DNA from: Coccinella septempunctata
Lineage: Eukaryota; Arthropoda; Insecta; Coleoptera; Coccinellidae
Direction of reading: 5' to 3'
DNA length: 64,000 bases
NCBI RefSeq assembly: GCF_907165205.1
Contig: NC_058192.1
Span: 37,352,001 to 37,416,000, forward strand
Part shown: in pieces, positions 55,976 through 64,000 of the stretch
Layout: every line of letters begins with the position of its first letter
How positions within the stretch are numbered: the first letter of the stretch is position 1
Made by a program: the position numbers and the translations under genes
Notes under the pieces: model-generated
What the model was told of the DNA's origin: nothing
The model's database searches: none
What the model saw: the letters and a program-made list of their open reading frames with translations, nothing else

Positions 55976-56780
55976 AATAATTAACAAATAATTTCACTTA
56001 GAATTAAATTGAATTCTCGAGCTAATAACGGAGCGACCAGAGCATGTATCATACGCCGTACCTACACCTGCTACAAGCAAAGCATGTATTAGAGGCATTA
56101 GAGCTCATGAGCCTCATGGTGGCCACTTTGAACACCTTTTGTAGAATTCAATCCAATAAAGGATACTTATTTTAAAATTGTTATTTTCTCTCGTTTTCTT
56201 CCATTATCGAACGCTACAGTTATGAAATGAATATTTTTAAGTTAATTTTCTTCAATGAAATAAATTTTAGCACTCTTTGACGGAAGAGGTTTCGACTCAT
56301 TGTAATAGGAATTCATTTTTTATTGAAAAAGTGCTAAAATTTACTTCATTATCTGAAATTAACACAAAAATATTGATTTCATAACTGTGGAGTTAAAAAT
56401 TAAATAATACGAGAGAAAATAAAAATTTTGAAATATCTATTTGAAAAATTGAATTTCATAGAAGAATTTAAAATGGACACTGTGAGCTCTAACACAGGCT
56501 CACTTTCTTATGAATGATTGCTTTATTCTGCTTGCATTTTCCATTTCAGTTCCTAAAAGTTTTGAAAACTAGGTTGACTCGTTGAAATGGGAATTAAAAG
56601 ATTGAATGCACAGCGAGTTATACCATTTCGGAACCTCAATGAAACAAGCATCATTTTTCTTAATCCATTTTTGGATGCCATTCAATCCCATCGAATTTTG
56701 GCCACCATGTACATTGAACTAGACCTTGACTCTTTGAAATGAGAATTTATTTTGTAATGAATGCTGGAAAACAGCCATGA
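55976..56780. other. Unassigned stretch
   Basis: A+T-rich; no gene seen. The blocks CACTCTTTGACGGAAGAGG and AAAGTGCTAAAATTTAC occur around a short inverted pair (56266-56345). Confidence 0.4.
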
Positions 56781-57873
56781 TATACATGATGTTTCATGAG
56801 TCGTTGGTCATAGCCTAATGGTGAATGCAGGTCATCCAGGGCTTTCAGAAAACTTTCTTGTTTTGTATACTAAGGCTATTAGTTTCGGAGATACAGGGTT
56901 ATTCATCAATATTGGCCTAAATTTACGATAGCCATAACTCTGGACTGCAAGGCCCGATTTCGATCAAATTTTATGAGTTTGTTCACTTTAGAATGCTCTT
57001 TCAAACGTCTCATAGAATATCAATATTTTCAGGACAGTACTAAGAATATCGTGATTTTTCATTCAAGCCCCAAAATCTATATTTTTTACATCCCTTACAT
57101 AAATTTCGTTCTTGCCATGAAAAACTACATAATTCATTCTAAGAAATTCAATTTTCACTTTGCATGGCACACTTGTCAGTTGTCACAAGGGAATAGGAAC
57201 CGGACGAATTCATATTTTATATAATTTTTTTCGAAATGCGGTCCTGTTATTATTCCTTCGGTGATAATATTTATTGTCCTTTGCCGCGATTATGAATTAT
57301 TTTAAATTATGTTCTTCATTTTAAACCCTCAGCACTTACTGAGTGTTCGTAAAAAAGTGTTTAAAAGGATGCAAAGTCGAGCTGTGAATTCTTTTGAAAG
57401 TACATATTGAATTTAGATACAAACCCTCTTGAAAAATGTAACATTTTTACGAACACTCAGTATGTGCTGAAGGTTTAAAATGAAGAAGAATTGAACAGAA
57501 TTTAAAATAATTCAGAATCTCGGCAAAGGACAATAAATATTATCACCGAAGGAATAAAAACAAGACCGCATTTCGAAAAACTGACATAAAATATGAATTC
57601 GCCCGTTTCCTATTCCTTTGTGACAAGTGGGCCATGCAAAGTGAAAACTGAATTCCTCAGAATGGGTTAAGTAGTTTTTCATGGCAATAACGAAATTTCT
57701 GAAAGGGACGTGAAAAATATAGAATTTTGAGCTTGAATCCAAAATTATGATATTTTGAGTACTACTGCCTGAAAATATTGATATTTCATTAACCTTTCGG
57801 AAGAGCTGAAAGGCCTGGATGACCTGCATTCACCATTGGGCTATGGCCAACGACTCATGAAACACCCTGTATA
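56781..57873. mobile_element. Foldback-type element with ~430-575-bp inverted arms
   Basis: The left arm 56781-57355 and right arm 57444-57873 are inverted matches throughout: GTTTCATGAGTCGTTGG at the outer ends, GGTGAATGCAGGTCATCCAG next, AAATATTGATATT, TTTTTCATGGCAA, CACTTTGCATGGC, ATTATCACCGAAGG, and ACTGAGTGTTCGTAAAAA at the inner ends. The left arm has about 150 bp absent from the right. The spacer is about 88 bp. Outer ends CAGGGTGTTTCATG (right) resemble those of other short elements here. No coding. Confidence 0.8.
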
Positions 57874-58572
57874 CTGTATATCTTAATTTGCCACTCTGGT
57901 GATATTTTCTTTTTGAACTACGTTTAACAGCAAAACAGGAAATTTCAGTTAGATGTTTGTTTAAAAAAAAAGTATGCATGCGCCCTAAAAATCATAAATA
58001 ACATTAGATAGCGCAGATGAACCCTGTATAATGCTTCGGGTGAGTGCTTTGAATCCGAACTTCTTGGCTCTTTACACGATCATAATAGAAAATTGATTAT
58101 ATGAAGAGCCACAACTATGATATCTTCGCGTCTCCATTATACACAATAGCTAAAGTTTCAACATTGATGCTAAGAAAACTTGTCCAAGTTCAACTGGAAA
58201 TCAGAAATGATTTTCTAAATGAATTTTGTGTGAATGTTATCGAAATTCATATGTAGGTATATCTACTTACTAGATGAAAAAAGTCCTCTCTGGGGGAAAC
58301 AGATTTGTTATTTGTGTAAATCCTTTCATTTTGAGGTTATATATCTAGGTTAGTTAATTCACCTTCTATTCCTCGTAACTAATTTGAAATGTACAAAAAC
58401 TTTTATCATGCTATAAGGACGAGATACATACATATGTCCTTAAACATTGACTAAAAGTTCATTTCATCGTAATCGAAGATTTGCTCAAAAGATGCAAATT
58501 ATGAAAACTTCACTGAGCTCTCCCCATTGTCACGAGATGGATGAAGATATTTTCGTTAGATTACGATATATT
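57874..58572. other. Unassigned stretch
   Basis: No gene or clear repeat recognised. Confidence 0.4.
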
Positions 58573-58700
58573 TTTTATGAAAACTTTTATTTAAACACCA
58601 AAATATTCTCCGTTTCTAGATGTAAACAGACAAAAGTGTATTAACTCTTTGTTAACAAAAATTCACACCACGGGGCGATTCGCTTTTTTGGAATTCTCAA
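58573..58700 (+). repeat. Relic terminus of the ISL2EU-like family
   Basis: Matches 45336-45475 in order and spacing: ATGAAAAC, CACCAAAATATTCT, CGTT, GATGTAAACA, then TTAACTxTTTxTTxACAAAAAT and CACCA/C-GxGGGCG. It is diverged, with no adjacent transposase recognised. Confidence 0.5.
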
Positions 58701-60446
58701 TAGTTCCAAAAAACCGATAATTATTATTTTACTCTCTATCTCTCTTTCTCTATTTTTCTCTCTGAGTTCAGTATTTTTTTTAGAGCCATTTGCTATGATA
58801 AATTAAGAACTTCGGTATTGAAAATTCAATATCCACAAGTCACATGCGCGAGTAAATTCAACGCAAGATAATTATATGAACTTGTAATGTAATATATTAA
58901 CTAAAAATGGAATACCTAAAGAGTAAGCAACTACGATATGCTCTGAATTATCAGTTAGTGACAAACGGCACTTGCCCTTGGCTACCAATTTTAATCATTT
59001 TAAATTTTAATACAAAAAAATTACTTATAATCCCTTTATTTCCAATCATAAAACTTGGTATCACGACCCGTATTTTATTTGTCTGCATAAGATTATATCC
59101 TCAAAAAAAAAAAGTGAATTAACAGTGCTTCATTTGGGGAAACAAACCTACTGTTAATACTATGCGAAATTATCGAATTCCAAATTTTCATGCTCAAATC
59201 AATAATACCTTAATGGAAGCTACATCATTTTTCTGATGGGTTTTTAGTCGATCGTTATAAGCAGTTATAGATGTCAACAATTTTACTGAATAATAATTAC
59301 ACCGATGAATCATAAGAATTAATGTATTGATTTGACCTTCAGGAATTGTCAAACTTCATTTGGAATTTTATCTAAATGTTTGAATTTATCTTTACTGTTC
59401 TCCTCAATTTTGTCAGCCACTTCGGAAAAGATAATTACGGGATTATGTGGCGAAAAGAGCATTTAAATAGAAATAATCATAAAATAAATATATCTGAATT
59501 GGTATAATTTGTTTTGGGAAATAACTAGTGTACAATCGAATATTCTTCAATGACGAGATGGCAGTTTAGGTACAAAGCTCAGGACATCATATCTGACTAA
59601 ATAGAATTTTTATCTCATCATTAGGGTAAATATGAGGTCATCCGTCCACTGATACAAGAAAAATTAGCCATTCCGTATTTGAAGCTAGATTCAAATACTA
59701 TCTTGATGCTGATGATTGCCGGTAAAGTTAATTATGTTCTATCCCTGATTTGTATAAAATGTGTCACATAAATGGAATGGAAAAATCTGATCTCATGTTC
59801 ATTTCGAACTCCAAGAGCTTCTCTGAAAATCGTTATTCACTCAAGGACACTCTGTCAGATAGATAAATGCCCTGGGTAGCCATCGCATATACCTATAAAA
59901 ATCAGAAAAATAATGAAGGTTACACTTCACAAGAATGTACTCTGAAGTATGAAGGGAGATTCTAAAGATTATATGGGTTAGATCATTCGTTAAGATGTTT
60001 TCAAAAAATGTGCTGCTACTACAATCAGAAATTCCGAAATAAAAGCAATAAAATGTTTGTTAATTGTTGGTTTTATGTAAATATATCAATCACACTATAG
60101 AAATAGCGAGTCCATCCAAAATCGATATCTCAAAGTATAAGAACCATTTGAAGCTTCATCATTGTGTAGGATGTCATATTTCTTCAAATATATACTCCAC
60201 TGCCCCGAAACAATCTTGACAAAGTTTTTCATAAATATAGTTGATAATTGCGACGAAATTCAGGGGTCATTCTGCATGAAAAATAATGAAAAATTTTCAA
60301 TAGAAAAATTGGTACGCCACTGAGATCATTTCCCGTTCAATTTATGACAAAGAAAAAATTATTACTTTTCTTCGTAATGGGCGCCGTTTCATGGAAAAAA
60401 AAAGTTGAAATATCTCACCGCGTATTTTTCATTCCCTTAATATACA
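58701..60446. other. Non-coding stretch with a CT microsatellite
   Basis: A CTCT-rich microsatellite lies at 58732-58768. No coding region or transposon end was recognised in the rest. Confidence 0.45.
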
Positions 60447-60960
60447 GGGTTGGGCGTAAGTCTGGAATAAAATTAATATTTGTCCACCCAATAACTGGAA
60501 ATGAAAACGCTGAGACCCGTCATTTTCATTTTTTTTCATACTACACACAATACATACAGTTTCAAATTGAAACATATAATATGTGTGGGCTCGTTGGAAA
60601 GCTCACGAAAAATGGAATCTCAACATAATCTTCATTATTTTTTTTTTAATTTTGCGGTTATCTGAATAAACACAAAATTTTCTCGAACGAAAATTAAATT
60701 AATAGTTGCTCAACCCATGAATTGAAAGAAGGACGCCGAAACACATTAATTGAGCTTCTATTGTACAAATTTTTCAGCAATGAAATTGAATATTTTTCTC
60801 CAACCCCTTTGCCACAAGCCACAAGCCTCCATCCAACTTCCGTTTTTCAAATGGAAACATATACCATGTGTGGGGCAGTGTTGCAAGTTATGCATCTGGA
60901 AATACTATTAGTCGGCCGAGAACTCTTTTTTCATAACAAGTAGGCTCCTGTCAAATAATA
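60447..60960. repeat. CAGGGTTGGG-type half element and direct repeats
   Basis: ATACAGGGTTGGGCGTAAG at 60447 resembles the end of the MITE at 55270, but no matching right end was seen. A ~30-bp block (TCAAATxGAAACATATAxxAT, then GTGTGGG) occurs twice in direct orientation, at about 60561 and 60847. Confidence 0.4.
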
Positions 60961-61797
60961 GTATTAGCCTGTTTGATTGGTTTATCAGTTTCTTCGGCAA
61001 ACTAAGAAACTGCTTTAAAATTTCCCCTCCGGGGGCCGGGAGTGGTGAATTTAACATTTGGTGGTAAAAAATGTGCCCTAAAAAGGGACGTATGGTTTTT
61101 GGACTATATCCCCCAGGTTATCCTAATAAGCAACCAATTTACCTATAAAAAAGCTGAAGAAATATGCCTGGAGTGTGACATGTTTTATGTAGACCAAAAA
61201 AAAAAACATTTGGTGCTTTTATCTTCATTTTCTTGATGATGAATCTGACAAATTATCCCAAAATGAGAAGATGCAAGCTAACTACAAATTTCAAAAACAG
61301 AAGGAAATTCACAGCTGATGATGTAGATACTATATTCCAATATTTCTTGATCCGTTAGCAGTATTCAAAAAACCTTTTTCGTCTCAATTCATCAATATTC
61401 TCTTTACTTGGGAAAAGAGAAAGAGAAAGAAACTTCTACGAATGAAACAACATTGTTGATGATGTATAAATGATTATCATATTCGAAATTGGAAACGAAT
61501 TGGCTATTAGCAATTAGCTTCCTAATCGCAAGAGAAATTTGAAGTAGGGGGGACAACCCCGTTTCAAAATATAAATATTTCGACACTTAGAAAGAATTTT
61601 ATAGTTTGAATTGATGAGTTTGCTGAGAGAAGTGAATAAGGAATAGTGCACCGGTATGAAAATCTTCAACTGTAATTAAGGAACTGCTGGTGTGATGTGA
61701 CTTGAATAGACCATATCACAGCTTTAGTTGCTTGGTTGCAGTTGAAGACATTCATATCTTACGGATCAAAAATAAAAAGGTATTTGTTATTTCATGT
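60961..61797. other. Unassigned stretch
   Basis: No recognisable features. Confidence 0.4.
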
Positions 61798-61944
61798 ATG
61801 AATCTCAGATCTTTGGTTATTTTTTTTTTAATATTATTTTTGGCACTGTTAATTATTGATTTCAGTTACATATCATCTAATACTAGTGCTAATATGTTGC
61901 TTTCTTGTTGGGATGTTCCTTGCAGGCGAATATCCTGCTGGTAG
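61798..61944 (+). CDS. Possible small secreted peptide (48 codons)
   Basis: ATG at 61798 starts a 48-residue frame with a strongly hydrophobic N-terminus (LVIFFLILFLALLII) like a signal peptide, followed by a short tail with three cysteines and two tryptophans (SCWDVPCRRISCW). I do not recognise a family. It may be chance in A+T-rich DNA: the T-run coding for Phe/Leu would make any frame hydrophobic. TTGCAG just before GCG at 61925 could alternatively be a splice acceptor. Confidence 0.15.
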   Translation: MNLRSLVIFFLILFLALLIIDFSYISSNTSANMLLSCWDVPCRRISCW

Positions 61945-62079
61945 TTGACTATAACATTAACACTGGTAAGATACGTCTCCAAGAGATATGCTTCATACAA
62001 ATGAAAGAGTAGAGCTACCAACACGGGATTGAGACTATACTATTTCTTCGAGATATATTTCTCTAGTTGAATGTATTGT

Positions 62080-62570
62080 TTATCATCACTGGGGTGATAT
62101 ATCCCGAAGGGGTTGTATAAAACTTCCTCCGGAGAGAAGTATTTGTATTCATTTCTGTTGGTGATAATAATAATTAATATTTTGATTAGATGATAGTCGT
62201 CCTTCCATCCATCCTTTGTGGATTTCTGTGACTTTTGATATTTATGCCTTGTAATCCTCACATTTCAATTATGTATACATTTTTCTCCAATATTGCCACT
62301 TTAAACAACATCTACAGATGACTGAAAGCTTTCACAATCTCTCTCAGTTGTACCGTTCCTTCAGATGTTTTGATATTCATCACTGGGACGGGTACAACGA
62401 AGAAATGTTAGTGATTCTCTACACAGCTTTTGAAATATCTATTCTGAAATTGGCGATTCCCTCAATTTATATTCTCTTGGTGTTGTCTCTTTCCTAGCAG
62501 ATGTTGAAAAATATCATCACTGGGGAAGATACAACAGTGAAAGACTGAATCAAATCGTCCACTAATGAAT
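62080..62570 (+). repeat. Three short copies of an ATCACTGGG motif, possible exon relics
   Basis: At about 62080, 62372 and 62513 the sequence repeats as ATGTxxT...TATCATCACTGGGxxxxxTAC. The last two are each preceded by a splice-acceptor-like CTTCAG/CTAGCAG followed by ATGTT, and in one frame read DIHHWDGYNEEML and KYHHWGRYNSERL. That similarity at protein level suggests duplicated exon pieces of an unidentified gene. Confidence 0.25.
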
Positions 62571-62599
62571 ATCATTGTTTAAGTTGTTTCAAAAGTTTT

Positions 62600-63480
62600 G
62601 TATGTTTTTGTGAGTCTACTTCAAACTGTAACCTATTGCGACAAAAAACTGTCTATTATTTCGATCCTGTAAATTGATAGCCGAGGCTAGCTAGCAGGCG
62701 AGATAATATAGACAGTTTTGTGCAGAGGTGCATATTCCATTTTTTATTCGACCACACAAACCTTTATGAAAGTAAGTAGTGACTCGTTAGATGGCCTCAT
62801 CTAGGAGCTGTAATGTTAATTCCCTCAGCTATGGAGTAATGTTGCTGATATCTATATCGCTATCATTATCCATTCTTGATCATAATGAAAACTTACACTA
62901 AAACCACGTACGTAATACTCTCGTAAAATCTAGCCGATTTCGTGATGAATTAATTTAACAGCAAATGACAGTAATTTTCTCGGCTACTTATGTTTTTATT
63001 AAATTTTGTATTCACAAAATGAATTCAATCGCCCCGCTATCTGTTATTGCTTAATGACGAACATTCAGATGAAAAGTGTTCGCGGACGAAAAGTTAATGG
63101 GAACGAAAAGTACTTGCCTTCAAAAATCGCAAAAATTCTTACTTTTCGTTCGGAAATTATTACGTAATATGTCATTTTTTGTTTAGGTCGACGAAAAAGT
63201 ATATTATTGTATACAGGGTATCCCAAATTGTTTGATTTTGTCTGTTCCAGGTACTTCTAGACTAGATAAGTAACAACGTTGAAAAGAGTCCTGGGCGGGA
63301 TATTTGTGAAAAAATTCACGATATCTAAATTTGTCTTGAAGATATAATCAAAATATTTTGTCGATTTAAAAAATAAGCCATTACTTTTTTATACGACACT
63401 ATCTTCAACATTTTTCAAGTCTTCTACGAAGAGTGGAAAAAATTACTTCTTCATTTCAAATACAGATGGTATCTTTTTTT
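62600..63480. other. Unassigned stretch
   Basis: TACAGGGTATCCC at about 63212 again looks like the end of a short TIR element, but no partner end was found. No gene seen. Confidence 0.4.
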
Positions 63481-63486
63481 GAGAAT

Positions 63487-63508
63487 ATATATATATATAT
63501 ATATATAG
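63487..63508. repeat. (TA)n microsatellite
   Basis: About eleven TA dinucleotides. Confidence 0.9.
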
Positions 63509-63589
63509 AAATAGTAATTTATGGTCGTTTTTAAATTTAGTGAGGGGGGAATAAGGGATCTCGACCAATATGAAAGTTGTTTATTCAAT

Positions 63590-63660
63590 TCTCTTTATTC
63601 ATTCGCCAAGCTTTCGGTATCTAATTTGTACCTTCCTCAGGGTTCCTACAAGAAATATAC
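63590..63660 (-). ncRNA. Hammerhead-core-like motif, Penelope-type repeat end (candidate)
   Basis: On the minus strand CTGAGGA (63640-63634) is followed by a short stem GGTA ... TACC (63632-63616) and GAAA (63615-63612): the order of the hammerhead ribozyme core (CUGANGA, stem II, GAAA). A phrase like CCGAAAGCTTGGCGAATGAA is typical of Penelope-like element terminal repeats, which often carry hammerheads. Stem III and the cleavage site could not be assigned convincingly. Confidence 0.3.
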
Positions 63661-64000
63661 ACTTAAATAGACTTCTACATAATATAACATGGTCACATTT
63701 ATTTTTGACTCTGATTTTACTCACTGAATTTTGAGAAAGTTCATTCATGTATTGTAAAATCTTGTTTGTATGTTTTCTTTTCTCTACTAGGTACAATTCG
63801 TTTGAAAGCAATCATTAAACAATATACAAATTTAAACTTAAAGTATACACTCAACATTCTTTGGGAAAACGGAAAATCATGACTAAAAGTGAACGACGGA
63901 AGACAAATGTCAAAACGTCAGGGGTGTCCAGAAAGTACTGCTCTTCTTCTTTCTTCTACTGGGCTATTGTACAATGGTTCTTTCTTCAGAGACAAAAGAT
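63661..64000. other. Right edge, unassigned
   Basis: No feature recognised; a 70-codon minus-strand frame (63599-63811) has no family resemblance. Confidence 0.4.

Noticed and set aside
57512..57829. 105-codon frame in the foldback arm, with similar peptide at 56973-57224
   Set aside because: The two frames resemble each other only because the arms are inverted copies; one is the antisense of the other's DNA and neither shows a domain.
1..64000. tRNA or rRNA genes
   Set aside because: No cloverleaf with A/B box spacing and no rRNA core sequence was recognised on either strand by eye.

Overview
This is eukaryotic, A+T-rich nuclear DNA. It is almost certainly from an insect: the retroelements are R4/Dong, Jockey/CR1-group, Ty3/gypsy, Tc1, ISL2EU-like, Mutator-like and pogo/piggyBac-like, and the one host gene recognised is an animal-type cytosolic aconitase/IRP1 split by short GT-AG introns. 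I cannot name the order with confidence. No operons, CRISPR arrays, rRNA or tRNA genes were seen.

Layout. 0-10.1 kb is a nested stack: a near-intact LINE (1-3204) sits in an R4/Dong copy (3205-4384), which sits at a TAA run inside the gag of a decayed Ty3/gypsy element (4396 to about 10.1 kb). The putative 3' LTR of that element is itself split by a 1.47-kb terminal-inverted-repeat transposon with an 8-bp target duplication. 10.1-12 kb holds two Dong fragments. 13.59-14.83 kb holds two intact minus-strand aconitase exons. 16.5-18.4 kb is a Jockey-like relic interrupted by the 3' end of another LINE. 19.1-23.2 kb is the most complete Dong element. 23.2-30.2 kb is a series of LINEs, one split by a 1.8-kb Mutator-like element with a 9-bp duplication. 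30.3-32.2 kb has two head-to-tail Dong copies joined at a TAA run.

32.2-34.8 kb is a palindromically arranged array of about 149-bp satellite monomers, invaded by a 1.4-kb TA-flanked element with internal 131-bp repeats. 35.5-40.7 kb is a THAP-domain element with 30-bp inverted repeats, carrying a minus-strand LINE. 40.7-45.5 kb is the most unusual part: an ISL2EU-like transposon with two convergent genes, a SWIM/YqaJ-type nuclease (plus) and a THAP-DDE transposase (minus), separated by a pogo-like insertion. 45.5-52.6 kb contains a LINE with a TTAA-flanked MITE, a perfect 75-bp inverted repeat, a gypsy fragment and a Tc1 element cut in two by a LINE. 52.6-64 kb is mostly non-coding relics, with a 1.1-kb foldback element and several short elements ending in CAGGG.

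Nearly all coding sequence belongs to mobile elements and most is broken by frameshifts or stops. The exceptions are the 968-codon LINE ORF2 at the left end and the two aconitase exons. The window is best read as repeat-dense intronic or intergenic DNA around one host gene; no other aconitase exon was recognised on either side.
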